Shown: positions 27,692 to 37,381 of the stretch, piece by piece | Numbering within the stretch: position 1 is the first letter of the stretch | How the letters are laid out: the number at the start of each line of letters is the position of its first letter | Assembly: GCA_002151545.1 (NCBI GenBank) | Contig: CP021237.1 | Location: forward strand, 620,001 to 684,000 | DNA length: 64,000 nucleotides | Direction: 5' to 3' | Source of the DNA: Sphingobacteriaceae bacterium GW460-11-11-14-LB5 | GTDB taxonomy: Bacteria > Bacteroidota > Bacteroidia > Sphingobacteriales > Sphingobacteriaceae | The notes under the pieces: generated by a model | Told to the model about the DNA's origin: nothing | Databases searched by the model: none | The model's input: only the letters and a program-made list of their open reading frames with translations | Program-made: the position numbers and the translations under genes

Positions 27692-30600
27692 ATGAAAACT
27701 ACCTCCCATAAGAGGACACCAGCTCTTTATAAGATCATGAAATACTCATGTTTAACATTTTCAATCCTCTGCATATTTTGCAGCTCGATATTGGCTTCTG
27801 CTGGTATGGCGCAAAAGTTAGAGAAGACAACGGTTAGTATTACGATTAACAAAGGCCGTAAAATAACCGAAATTATCAAAGAAATCGAGTCGCGCACCGG
27901 ATTAAGCTTTGTATACAATCCCGATCAGCTACAACAGAAAAATATGTTTGTAAGTGGCGATTTCACCACAGAACCCGTAAGGTCATTGCTGGATAGGCTG
28001 GGCTTGCAGGTTTTAGAAAAAGGCGGTTATGTCATATTAAATAATGCCGTTTTTAACAAACCCGACCGTATTATTACCGGGATAGTAAAAGACTCGACAG
28101 GTGTAACTTTACCGGGTGTTTCGGTTAAAGTACTGGGTACACAAAGCGGAACCATAACTGATGGTAATGGTGCTTACCGTATTGAGGTGGGCGCTGATGC
28201 TATACTTTCATTTTCGATGATCGGTTACCGTACCAAAGAAGTAAAAGTTGGCGAAAACCAGGTAATCAATATGGTGTTGAGCGAAGAACGTTCTACACTT
28301 GCCGATGTAGTGGTGGTAGGTTACGGTACGCAGAAAAAGGAAACCTTAACGGGTGCAATTACCATTGTGGGGCTGGATAAACTTTCTTCGCGCTCACTGA
28401 ACAGTGTAGGAGAGGTGCTGGCAGGAAAATCACCCGGGGTAATTGTAACCAATGAGGGTGGCGATCCAACGGCTACACCACGCATCAACATTCGCGGTGC
28501 CGGAGGTATCAACGGAGAAAGTGTACTTTATGTAATTGATGGGTCTATTTTTCTGGGTGTGCCACAGCTTAACCCCAATGATATTGAATCGATTTCTGTG
28601 CTAAAGGACGGCGCGAGCGCAATTTATGGGGCAAGGGCATCAGGTGGGGTAATATTGATTACCACCAAAAAAGGTAAAAGCGGTAAAATGCAGATCAGTT
28701 TTGATGCCAAGTTAGGGCAACAAAGCGCATGGCGAAAACTAGAACCATTAAATGCTCAGCAACGGGCACAGGTAGCCGCCACTGCAGCCAAAAACGGAGG
28801 TACAACCATATTGCCTGCTTTTGATGCTTCGAAATATCCTGATGGGCAGGTTACCCGCACCAACTGGATGGACGAAGTTTTTAGAAATGGAATGGTACAG
28901 GATTACAATGCCGCTATAAACGGTGGCAGTGAAAAATCTAATTATTACCTAAGTTTCAATTACCGTAATGCCGAAGGCATCGTTTTAAACACCCAAACCA
29001 AACGCTACAATTTCAGGATCAATACCGAACATGAGGTAACCAACTGGTTAAAAGTAGGCGAAAACCTATCGTACAGCAGTACCAATGGAAATGGCGCCAA
29101 TACCAGTAGCGATTATACCGGTGCTTTGCTTTCTGCGATTTATTATCCAACCAATGGAACGCCTTACAATGCCGATGGCAGTTTTGCAGGTTTACCGGGC
29201 GGGCAATATGCAGGCGATTATGGTGATATTGTGAACCCTGTTGCCGATTTACAACGCATCGATATCAATAACCCAGTAAATGTGTTGGTGGTTAATCCCT
29301 ATGTTAATGTTAAATTGATCAAAGGTTTAACTTTTAGGTCTAATTTGAGTATCACCAAATCAGACGCTGCTTTTAAAAGCTTTACGCCCAAAAGACCTGA
29401 GGTGGGGAAACCGGTATTGAGCAATAGTTTGCAGGAAAGCAGCAGCCGCAGTAACGATTTTCTTGCCGAGCAGGTGTTAAGCTATAAAGCAACTTTTGGC
29501 AGTCATCAGCTCGATCTTACAGGTGGTTATTCTTTTCAGAAAACAAAAAGTAACAGCTTATCAGCTTCCGGAGCAGGTTTTGATGACGAATCGCCGCAAT
29601 ATAGGTATCTGGTAAATGCAACCGTGATACAGCCTTCGGTTAGCGGGATGTCTGAACAGGCACTTTCTTCATTGTTTGTTAGGGCCAACTATAACTATAA
29701 AGAAAAATACCTGCTCTCGTTAATCGGGCGCCGCGACGGATCATCGCTGCTCAGTAAAAATAACAGGACAAAAAATTACGGATCGGCTTCTGCAGGATGG
29801 GTAGTGAGCAAAGAAGACTTTCTTAAGGATGCTTCCTGGCTGAACGAACTGAAACTGAGAGGCAGCTATGGCATATTGGGCAATTTAGCATCGCTTAATG
29901 CTTCGGCAGTAAATCCATTATTAAGTGCTACCCAAAGTTATTTCGGGCAGACACCAACGCTACAAAATGGTTATGTACAGACTGTTCTGGCCAACAAAGA
30001 TTTAACATGGGCAGAATCAAAACAAACAAACTTTGGTATTGATGTAGCTGTTCTGGGCAGATTAAGCCTGAATGCAGATTATTTTATCAAAGAAACCAAT
30101 AAAATGATCCTGACGAGATCGTTGCCTGGAACAGCTGGTTTAAATACACAAACCATCAATGCCGGGATTGTAAAAGATAAAGGCATAGAATTGGGCTTAA
30201 CTTACAATAGTGATAAAAACGCCGCATTTACTTATAGCGTAAACGCTACTTTAACCAAGGTTAACAACAAAGTGCAGGAGCTTGCTCCAGGATTAGAAAA
30301 TATTGCAGTAGGTACCAATTTCCGTAACGAACTTGCTCCACTTACCATCAGGGTAGGGCAACCATTATACAGTTACTATGTGTTAAAAACTGATGGTATT
30401 TTCCAGAGTCAGGCTGAAGCTGATAATTATAAAAATGCGAAAGGAACTAAAATTCAGCCGAATGCAAAAGCGGGTGATTTTAAATTTGTTGATATCAATG
30501 GTGATGGATCTATTGATGGAAACGACCGTTATTTCGCAGGCAGCGCTTATCCCGATTTCACTTATGGCCTGAGCTTTAATGCGAGTTATAAAAATTTCGA

Positions 30601-31039
30601 CATTAATATTTTTGCGCAGGGCGTACAGGGGAACAAATTGTTTAATGCCGTAAAACGTACCACGTATAGCGCCAGCGGTCCATCGTACAATAAATTGGTG
30701 GGTATCCTGGATGCCTGGTCGCCGGAGAATCCGGGTGGAAAAGTGCCGATCATTTCAACGAGCGATGCCAATGGAAACTTTAATGCTTCCGATTTTTATA
30801 TCGAAGACGGTTCTTACCTGCGTATCCGTAATGTAACACTGGGTTACAGTTTGCCAAAATCGCTTGCCAATAAATTGAAAACAGGAGGGGTAAGGATTTA
30901 TGCCACTGCAAATAACCTCTTTACCATTACAAATTATTCGGGTTTCGATCCGGAAATCGGAATGGACAATAACGGACTGGATGTTGGCCGTTATCCACAG
31001 GCAAGAAGCTTTATCCTTGGTTTAAGTGTAAATCTATAA
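27692..31039 (+). CDS. SusC/RagA TonB-dependent receptor with N-terminal STN signalling domain
   Basis: A 1115-residue transducer-type SusC. After a long signal (ending near ASAGMAQ, residue 38) comes the STN domain (about 42-112: ITEIIKEIESRTGLSFVYNPDQL), then a carboxypeptidase-like domain (about 125-205: ITGIVKDSTGVTLPGVSVKVLG), the DVVVVGYGTQKKETLTGA TonB-box-like linker, plug (INIRGAGGINGESVLYVIDG, SVLKDGASAIYGARASGGV) and barrel, ending FILGLSVNL. The STN domain together with the sigma/anti-sigma genes upstream indicates that substrate binding induces the locus. There is a 126-base leader before the start. Confidence 0.96.
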   Translation: MKTTSHKRTPALYKIMKYSCLTFSILCIFCSSILASAGMAQKLEKTTVSITINKGRKITEIIKEIESRTGLSFVYNPDQLQQKNMFVSGDFTTEPVRSLLDRLGLQVLEKGGYVILNNAVFNKPDRIITGIVKDSTGVTLPGVSVKVLGTQSGTITDGNGAYRIEVGADAILSFSMIGYRTKEVKVGENQVINMVLSEERSTLADVVVVGYGTQKKETLTGAITIVGLDKLSSRSLNSVGEVLAGKSPGVIVTNEGGDPTATPRINIRGAGGINGESVLYVIDGSIFLGVPQLNPNDIESISVLKDGASAIYGARASGGVILITTKKGKSGKMQISFDAKLGQQSAWRKLEPLNAQQRAQVAATAAKNGGTTILPAFDASKYPDGQVTRTNWMDEVFRNGMVQDYNAAINGGSEKSNYYLSFNYRNAEGIVLNTQTKRYNFRINTEHEVTNWLKVGENLSYSSTNGNGANTSSDYTGALLSAIYYPTNGTPYNADGSFAGLPGGQYAGDYGDIVNPVADLQRIDINNPVNVLVVNPYVNVKLIKGLTFRSNLSITKSDAAFKSFTPKRPEVGKPVLSNSLQESSSRSNDFLAEQVLSYKATFGSHQLDLTGGYSFQKTKSNSLSASGAGFDDESPQYRYLVNATVIQPSVSGMSEQALSSLFVRANYNYKEKYLLSLIGRRDGSSLLSKNNRTKNYGSASAGWVVSKEDFLKDASWLNELKLRGSYGILGNLASLNASAVNPLLSATQSYFGQTPTLQNGYVQTVLANKDLTWAESKQTNFGIDVAVLGRLSLNADYFIKETNKMILTRSLPGTAGLNTQTINAGIVKDKGIELGLTYNSDKNAAFTYSVNATLTKVNNKVQELAPGLENIAVGTNFRNELAPLTIRVGQPLYSYYVLKTDGIFQSQAEADNYKNAKGTKIQPNAKAGDFKFVDINGDGSIDGNDRYFAGSAYPDFTYGLSFNASYKNFDINIFAQGVQGNKLFNAVKRTTYSASGPSYNKLVGILDAWSPENPGGKVPIISTSDANGNFNASDFYIEDGSYLRIRNVTLGYSLPKSLANKLKTGGVRIYATANNLFTITNYSGFDPEIGMDNNGLDVGRYPQARSFILGLSVNL

Positions 31040-31054
31040 TCACCAATTATAACA

Positions 31055-32578
31055 ATGAAAACGAATTTTAAATATATGGCATTTGCCGCCCTTGCTTTTT
31101 TCTCTTCTTGTACAAAAGAGCTTGATATTGTACCCGAAGGATCTCCATCGGCACAAAATTTCTGGAAAACTAAAGAAGATGCTATAAAAGCAGAAGCGGG
31201 CATGTACGAAAATTATAATGCTGAAGACTTTTATGGCCGTGGAATGTTCTGGTTTATCAATGCCAGCGATGATATGGTTACTGGGCGTAACAAACCAGAG
31301 GCCGATAACATTAAAAACTTTAACCGTACTTATGTGGGTGGAGGTTATACCGAAACCCAGTGGAGTATGCGTTATGCCATAATTAAACGCGCGAACGATA
31401 TCATCATCAATGTGCCGGCCATCTCCATGGACGAAGCTTTGAAAAAACAGATCATCGGTGATGCTTATTTTAATGCTGGTTTGGTTTATTTCCAGTTGGC
31501 TGCCAACTATGGAAACGATAAAGCAGGAGTTCCAATTGTTACGCCAGAAAGCGATCCGTCTTTGCCTATTGCACGCGCAAAAAATGTAAACGAAAATTAC
31601 GACTATATCATTTCACTTTTATTAAAGGCGGCTGATAACCTTCCATTGTTTTCGGCAATGAAACCTGCTGATTATGGCAAAGCACATAAAACCGCCGCAT
31701 GGGCCTATCTGTCTAAAGTATACCTGTATAAAAAGGATTATGCCAATGCCGCAAAATATGCTGATATGGTTATTACCTCAGGTCAGCATGATTTGGTGAA
31801 TACAGGTTTTGCCGATGTATTTAAAGCATCGAACAACTGGTCTAAAGAGTATATCTGGTCGGTAGTGTGTACACCAAGCGGTGGAGGTACAGGCTGGGGG
31901 AGCAAACTTCCAGGGGTAATGTTAACCAATAAAGCCTGGGGAATTTACAATGGCTGGGGTTATTACCTGCCAACCAAAGAGCTTTACGATTCATACGAAA
32001 CAGGAGATCAGCGCCGTGAAGCCACTATTTTAAAACCTGGCGATAAATTTATGTTCTTTGGTGCCGAACGTAGTTTTACCAAAGATGCTGGAGCCACTTC
32101 AAATTATCAGTTTAAAAAATATATGGAGCCATTTTCTTACGCCAACCCTATCCCAACGCATGTGAATCCGAACGGAGATAATGGTACTACCGATTTAAAT
32201 GTGCCTTTAATGCGTTATGCAGAAGTATTGTTAATCAAAGCAGAAGCGGCCATCAACTTAAGCGGAGCTGGTGCAGGCGATACTGAACTGAACAAAATCA
32301 GGCTTCGTGCGGGATTGGGTACTAAAACCGGAATGACAATAGATGACCTTAAACGTGAGCGCCGCAACGAACTTGCGGGAGAATGGGCCGACCGCCATAG
32401 AGATTTGGTAAGGTGGGGCGATGCGCAGGCAGCTTATGCAAAACCTTTGCATGATTTTGATGGAAGTGTGATCTGGCCGGCCAGAACCTTCAATCCACAG
32501 GTACACGATGTATGGGCAGTACCACAAAGAGAAATTGATAACAGTGCAGGCGTAATTAAACAAAACGCAGGATGGTAA
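31055..32578 (+). CDS. SusD/RagB-family nutrient-binding outer-membrane lipoprotein
   Basis: A 507-residue SusD partner of the STN-type SusC, starting 15 bases after its stop. The lipobox is FFSSC, followed by TKELDIVPEGSPSAQNFWKTKEDA. Tetratricopeptide-like helices include AAWAYLSKVYLYKKDYANAAKYADMVI. The C-terminal SusD signature is MRYAEVLLIKAEAAINLSGAG, then LKRERRNELAGEWADRHRDLVRWG. The last bases overlap the start of the phosphatase gene by 7, so the two are translationally coupled. Confidence 0.95.
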   Translation: MKTNFKYMAFAALAFFSSCTKELDIVPEGSPSAQNFWKTKEDAIKAEAGMYENYNAEDFYGRGMFWFINASDDMVTGRNKPEADNIKNFNRTYVGGGYTETQWSMRYAIIKRANDIIINVPAISMDEALKKQIIGDAYFNAGLVYFQLAANYGNDKAGVPIVTPESDPSLPIARAKNVNENYDYIISLLLKAADNLPLFSAMKPADYGKAHKTAAWAYLSKVYLYKKDYANAAKYADMVITSGQHDLVNTGFADVFKASNNWSKEYIWSVVCTPSGGGTGWGSKLPGVMLTNKAWGIYNGWGYYLPTKELYDSYETGDQRREATILKPGDKFMFFGAERSFTKDAGATSNYQFKKYMEPFSYANPIPTHVNPNGDNGTTDLNVPLMRYAEVLLIKAEAAINLSGAGAGDTELNKIRLRAGLGTKTGMTIDDLKRERRNELAGEWADRHRDLVRWGDAQAAYAKPLHDFDGSVIWPARTFNPQVHDVWAVPQREIDNSAGVIKQNAGW

Positions 32579-34431
32579 ATAAAATATGGATAAACTTTGC
32601 AGCACTGGTGATGTTACTGGCGCTGCAGAGCGCATCTGCGCAAATTAAAATGAACCCCAATCGCGGGCATAGCCATAACGATTACAAACAGGACATCCCT
32701 CTTCTAACAGCGTATTATGCCGGAATGGGCGCTATAGAAGCAGATGTTTTTTACCGCGACGGGGAGTTGTTCGTTGCTCATGAAAGCAGCGAAATCAGGT
32801 CCGGTAAAACCTTAAAGAAGCTATACATCGACCCGCTCGTGGCTTTTTTTAAGGAAAACGCAAACCATCCTTATCCCGATCCAAAACAAAAACTGCAACT
32901 GGTAATCGATATCAAAGCAGATTACCAGCATGTAATTGCAAAATTATTGACTGACCTTAAAGGTCTTGAGCCTGTTTTCGATCAACAGGTCAACCCATCA
33001 GCAATTAAAATTGTATTGAGCGGAGATGTTCCGCCTGCCGAAAAGTTTGCAGATTATCCATCAATCATCAGTTTTGATGGCCGGCCGGGAAATAACTATA
33101 CCAGCGATCAACTGCAGCACATTGGTATGATCAGTGATGATATTTCGCATTACTCGGTATGGAATGGAAAAGGAACCCCAACGCCAACCGACCTGGAGAA
33201 GATAAAAGCCGTAATTGCCAAGGTGCATGCCCAGGGTAAACCTTTCCGCTTTTGGGCAACCAAAGATAGTCCGAACAGCTGGAAAGAACTGGAACACATG
33301 GGTGTTGATTGGATTGGCACCGATCATCCGGCATTGTTGAAAGATTTTTATCAGAACAGGGCCAAACTGGAGTACATAAATGATAAAGGTTATACACCTT
33401 ACCAGCCAACCTATAAAAGCGATGCACTAAAAACAAAAGTTAAAAATGTTATCCTTTTAATTGGCGATGGCATGGGGCTGGCCCAGATACAGGCCGGCTT
33501 GAGCGCCAATTTTGGTCAATCCAATGTGATTCAGATCAGGCATATCGGTTTTTCACGTACAGAGGCTTCCAATTCAGATTTTACTGATTCTGCTGCTGGT
33601 GCAACGGCTATGGCCACAGGTCATAAAACCAATAACCGCTATATCAGTGTCGATTCTACCGGTAAATTACTGGCGGCTATTCCAGATGTTTTAGCAACCT
33701 ATGGTATTAAAAGCGGAATCATCAGCAGTGGAGATATTACCGATGCAACGCCTGCAGCATTTTACGCCCATCAGGTTGAGCGTACCATGACCCACGAAAT
33801 TGCAGCCGATTTTCTGAATGGTCATGTTGATGTTCTGGTAGGATCTAAACGTAAAAGTTTTACCGAAAATCCAGATCAAAAGCTAATGAACAAAATTTTG
33901 GCTAAAGGTTATGTTTTTCAGCAAAACTTAAAAAGCTTTGTTGCATCAAATGCGGATAAGCAAGTGGTACTTTTAGACGATTCTGCTACGCGAAAAATAC
34001 TGGAAGGAAGGGGAGAGATGTTGAAGACTTCGTTCTTAAAAACAATTGAATTGCTTTCGAAAAATAAAAAAGGATTTTTCATGATGGCTGAAGGCGCACA
34101 GATTGATCATGGCGGGCATGCCAACGATCTGCCTTTTGCAGTAACCGAACAGCAGGATTTCGACCGTTTGGTTGGCGAAGCCTTAAAGTTTGCCGATCAG
34201 GATGGCGAAACATTAGTTGTGGTAACTGCCGATCATGAAACCGGTGGACTGTCGCTCCTGGATGCCTCTTATAGAAAAGGAACAGTCCGTGGTCATTTCA
34301 GTACAGATGATCATACCAATATTATGGTGCCTGTATTTGCCTATGGCCCAGGCTCAGATGCTTTTATGGGTGTGTACCCCAACAATCAGATTTTTCATAA
34401 AATCATCCAGGCTTATCGCTTAGCAAAATGA
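32572..34431 (+). CDS. two-domain phosphoesterase: PLC/GDPD-like domain fused to alkaline phosphatase
   Basis: A secreted protein of 619 residues with a signal peptide ending at ASAQ (residue 24). Residues about 28-270 form a PLC-like/GDPD TIM barrel of the AIM6-like type: GHSHNDY (His35), IEADVFYRDG (Glu56, Asp58) and LFVAHE (His70), all candidate active-site residues present. Residues about 290-619 are an alkaline phosphatase: LLIGDGMG, TDSAAGATAMATG with nucleophile Ser340, QIDHGGHAND and VVTADHETGG for the metals. This combination could release a phosphomonoester from a phosphodiester and then strip the phosphate. ATG overlaps the SusD stop, so it is expressed with the Sus pair. Natural substrate (for example glycerophosphodiesters or phosphoinositides) is inference. 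Confidence 0.9.
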   Translation: MVNKIWINFAALVMLLALQSASAQIKMNPNRGHSHNDYKQDIPLLTAYYAGMGAIEADVFYRDGELFVAHESSEIRSGKTLKKLYIDPLVAFFKENANHPYPDPKQKLQLVIDIKADYQHVIAKLLTDLKGLEPVFDQQVNPSAIKIVLSGDVPPAEKFADYPSIISFDGRPGNNYTSDQLQHIGMISDDISHYSVWNGKGTPTPTDLEKIKAVIAKVHAQGKPFRFWATKDSPNSWKELEHMGVDWIGTDHPALLKDFYQNRAKLEYINDKGYTPYQPTYKSDALKTKVKNVILLIGDGMGLAQIQAGLSANFGQSNVIQIRHIGFSRTEASNSDFTDSAAGATAMATGHKTNNRYISVDSTGKLLAAIPDVLATYGIKSGIISSGDITDATPAAFYAHQVERTMTHEIAADFLNGHVDVLVGSKRKSFTENPDQKLMNKILAKGYVFQQNLKSFVASNADKQVVLLDDSATRKILEGRGEMLKTSFLKTIELLSKNKKGFFMMAEGAQIDHGGHANDLPFAVTEQQDFDRLVGEALKFADQDGETLVVVTADHETGGLSLLDASYRKGTVRGHFSTDDHTNIMVPVFAYGPGSDAFMGVYPNNQIFHKIIQAYRLAK

Positions 34432-34554
34432 TAGTGAATTAAAGGATCAAATAAATCCTGACAAAGACCTTGTTTTGCAGCAAGCTCGAAGATGCTGTCA
34501 TCGTTTGTATTTGTTGAAGATTAAACTTTAATTCGGAGATACTCTCCTCAAGTA

Positions 34555-34638
34555 GTCGTCATTTTGGGCGAGGTGCAACGAAGTCGAGGAATCTATATAG
34601 ATTTCTCCATTCCACTGCGCTTCAGTCGAGATGACGAC
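34555..34638. repeat. REP-like palindromic repeat, family A
   Basis: An imperfect palindrome bounded by GTCGTCAT and ATGACGAC, located between convergent genes. Its reverse complement matches the element at 48937-49022 along most of its length (both contain CTCGACTGAAGCG and AATGGAGA). The surrounding gap (34432-34757, 326 bases) contains no gene that I can support, only this and the next repeat. Confidence 0.75.
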
Positions 34639-34653
34639 GTTTTTTATTGAAGT

Positions 34654-34731
34654 TGTCATCCCGAGCCTGTCGAAGGACAAATATTAATTTGTTCTCGATT
34701 ATAAAAGGTCTTCGACAAGCTCAGGCTGACA
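34654..34731. repeat. REP-like palindromic repeat, family B
   Basis: Begins TGTCATCCCGAGCCTGTCGA and ends with the inverse, CTTCGACAAGCTCAGGCTGACA. The same family recurs at 52514-52621. Located between convergent genes, where a folded transcript end could stop or stabilise mRNA. Confidence 0.72.
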
Positions 34732-34757
34732 GTATTATAATTACATACATTTATTAT

Positions 34758-37175
34758 TTAATTTTTCCCAACCCTGTTTTCTTCATCAGCTGTTCCGGTG
34801 TTTCTGCTGCGGGCCGTTTTAATTTTCATGTTCCCGAATTTGTAGGTGAAACTTAAATTTACCCTACGGCTTTCCCATTCGTTTTGCCAATAGGTTTTAA
34901 TGTTATTGTATTCCAGATTGGCCCTGAATTTATTCGTATTAAAAATATCGTTTATTTTTAAAGCCAGTGTGGCGTTTTTGTTCCAGAATGATTTTTTAAC
35001 ACCAATATTTAACTGATAACTCTCCAAACTGCGGAACAGGCCCGAAACAGAAGGAGAATCGTAATAAGCATAGGTAGTTATGCTGTAGTTTTTAGGCAGG
35101 GTGAAGGTATTATCCATCATTACCGACCAGTTCCACGAGAAAGCATTATAACCATTGCCCTGCACAGCCGATTCGGTTCGGTTAAATCCGGCTGAAACTT
35201 CGGTATTGTTGTTCCACCATTTGGTAATGTCGAATGGGCTCCCGGTAGCCATATAAAAATTAGTGGTGCGGTTCAGGTTTTCTGACCTGGAGATACTTTC
35301 TTTTGTGCTATTGTTCTGGTAAACCACTTCCGATATCGATCCATCACTAACCGAATAACTCAATGTGAGTACCCTGAAGTTTTTAATCGAGTAATTAAAT
35401 TCAAGACTATTGGCATAGGATGGTTGTAATAATGGATTTCCCTGAATGGCAGTATAGGGATCGGTATAAAAAGTAAAGGGATTTAAACTGCTGTATGAAG
35501 GCCTGTTGATGCTTTTGCGGTAAGCAGCGGTAACGAGATTGTTTGAATCGATTTTGAAGGAAACAAAAAGTGTTGGAAAAAGCTTCCAGTATTTTCTGTC
35601 TATCAACGTATTGGTTCCTGACGAACGGCCATCGCCCAGGGTCTGTTCTGCCCGTAAACCTGCTTTGATCTGTATATTTTTAAAGCTTTGATCAAAGGAA
35701 AGATAAGCGGCATTAATGTTTTCATTGTATAAAAAGGGGTTGGTTCTGCGCGGATCGTTAATCCAGCCGGCGGTTTTTAGCGAGTCGAAACGCACATCGC
35801 TCTGGGATTTTACCCAGCTGCTCTTCCAGCCGGTTTCCATTTTTAATGTTTTGGAAAAATTTAAGCTATAATCGGCCTTGATTGAATAGATAGAGACTTT
35901 ACCCATGCCCTCATTGCGCAGGTCGATTGGATTGCCAATCAGCTGGTCATTTGCATCAAGGTAGTTGTTGGTAAAGGTTTCGTTTTTGCTGTTATCGTAT
36001 TGAACATAATCCGCATCAAAACCCAGTTCGCCACCCAATGTATCGGTTTTAAAACGGTAGTTTAAGTTTAGCGCATGGTTTTTTTCGGTATTGCTTTGTG
36101 GATTGAACATTGATGTGCCGCCCATTTTTGCTCCTGTTGCGCTATAGTTTACCGAGTTACTGTTTACTTTGGTTTCTGCGGGTGCAGTAAAGCCTTTTAC
36201 CATTATGCCTAAAGTATGTTTTTCATTCATAAAATAATCGGCGCCCGTTGAATAATTTAAACTCTTGGTTACCGGATGCCAGAAATTAAGCTGGTTATAT
36301 TGTTCATCGCCAATGGTCCGGTTTAAAGTCAGCCTGTTGTATGAGTTATAGTGCCCGGCATTTAAGCGTACATAGGTGCTTACTTTACCGATGTTATAAT
36401 TCAGGTTGGTGCCGGCGTAAACTTTTTCATAACGGCCATAACCACCGCCAAGATTCATGTTTCCGTTAAAACCCTGCATTTTGTTTCTTTTCAGTTTAAT
36501 GTTGATGATCCCTGCAGTACCGGCGGCATCGAAAGAAGATGGCGGATTAGAAATCAGCTCAATTTTACTCAATACTGAGCCAGGCAAGGATTTAAGGTAA
36601 GTGGTTAATTCCATCCCCGTCATATAACTCATCTTGCCATCAATCATTACATTGATTCCTTTTTTGCCTTTCAGCACAATGTTATCGTCTTTATCCAGTT
36701 TTACCCCCGGAGACCTGCTGATGACCTCCAGTGCATTGTCGCCGGCGGTATTCATCTGTTCTACATTTACAATTACCCGGTCTGCTTTTTGATCAATTAC
36801 CGGCATTTTCGATACAATGTTTACTTCTTTCAGGTTATTGGAACGGTCGGTTAATATAATTGAAGGAACTTTAACGGCCACATCTTTCACTTCAAAAGCT
36901 GAAGATTGGTTTTTCTGGTAGCCCATCATCAATGCTTTAATCAGGTAGCGGCCAGATTTAACATTGGTGAATTCGTAAATTCCCTGTTGATTGGTGGCCT
37001 GTAATGCAACTGAGGCCGAATCGGGTAAGTGAATTAATGCGACCGAAGCATAATCAAGTGCTTTATTGCTTTTATCGGTAATGGTTCCCGACACCTTAAT
37101 GGTTTGAGTATAAGCAGATTTAAAGCTAAAAATAAGCAAAGCGAAAAGCGCAGATTTAAATAAAAGGTTCATCAT
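34758..37175 (-). CDS. outer-membrane beta-barrel protein with carboxypeptidase-like N-domain (TonB-receptor-related)
   Basis: An 805-residue outer-membrane protein. Order: signal (ends SAYTQ), carboxypeptidase-regulatory-like domain (about 26-110: IKVSGTITDKSNKALDYASVAL), plug-like segment (ADRVIVNVEQMNTAGDNALEVISRSPGVKLD, then GKKGINVMIDGKMSYMTG and IELISNPPSSFDAAGTAGIINIKL), and a barrel of the OMP_b-brl_3 type. It lacks a SusD partner and is a distinct branch from the SusC proteins here. It is divergent from the LytS/LytTR pair, which may control it. A candidate -7 box lies upstream on the minus strand. Confidence 0.9.
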   Translation of the reverse strand: MMNLLFKSALFALLIFSFKSAYTQTIKVSGTITDKSNKALDYASVALIHLPDSASVALQATNQQGIYEFTNVKSGRYLIKALMMGYQKNQSSAFEVKDVAVKVPSIILTDRSNNLKEVNIVSKMPVIDQKADRVIVNVEQMNTAGDNALEVISRSPGVKLDKDDNIVLKGKKGINVMIDGKMSYMTGMELTTYLKSLPGSVLSKIELISNPPSSFDAAGTAGIINIKLKRNKMQGFNGNMNLGGGYGRYEKVYAGTNLNYNIGKVSTYVRLNAGHYNSYNRLTLNRTIGDEQYNQLNFWHPVTKSLNYSTGADYFMNEKHTLGIMVKGFTAPAETKVNSNSVNYSATGAKMGGTSMFNPQSNTEKNHALNLNYRFKTDTLGGELGFDADYVQYDNSKNETFTNNYLDANDQLIGNPIDLRNEGMGKVSIYSIKADYSLNFSKTLKMETGWKSSWVKSQSDVRFDSLKTAGWINDPRRTNPFLYNENINAAYLSFDQSFKNIQIKAGLRAEQTLGDGRSSGTNTLIDRKYWKLFPTLFVSFKIDSNNLVTAAYRKSINRPSYSSLNPFTFYTDPYTAIQGNPLLQPSYANSLEFNYSIKNFRVLTLSYSVSDGSISEVVYQNNSTKESISRSENLNRTTNFYMATGSPFDITKWWNNNTEVSAGFNRTESAVQGNGYNAFSWNWSVMMDNTFTLPKNYSITTYAYYDSPSVSGLFRSLESYQLNIGVKKSFWNKNATLALKINDIFNTNKFRANLEYNNIKTYWQNEWESRRVNLSFTYKFGNMKIKTARSRNTGTADEENRVGKN

Positions 37176-37200
37176 CTTGTTTGTTTTATAATTGACGATT

Positions 37201-37208
37201 CAAAGATG
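37201..37208 (-). promoter_or_regulatory. candidate -7 box for the outer-membrane barrel gene
   Basis: On the minus strand the sequence reads CATCTTTG, one mismatch from TAnnTTTG, 26 bases before the start codon. No clear -33 box was found. The 206-base divergent gap must also serve the LytS gene. Confidence 0.4.
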
Positions 37209-37381
37209 TAGAGGTTGCATCAGCCTAAAAATTATATAATCCCAACCCCCTGAAATATTATCCCAATCCATTTTCGGATAATAAATGGTGTTGATCCTTA
37301 AAATGTACAGGTTGGGATAATTTTTTGAAGGTTTGGAATAAGAAAATAGGCAGTTAAAAAAGCTTTGTATAGTTTTAGGCC

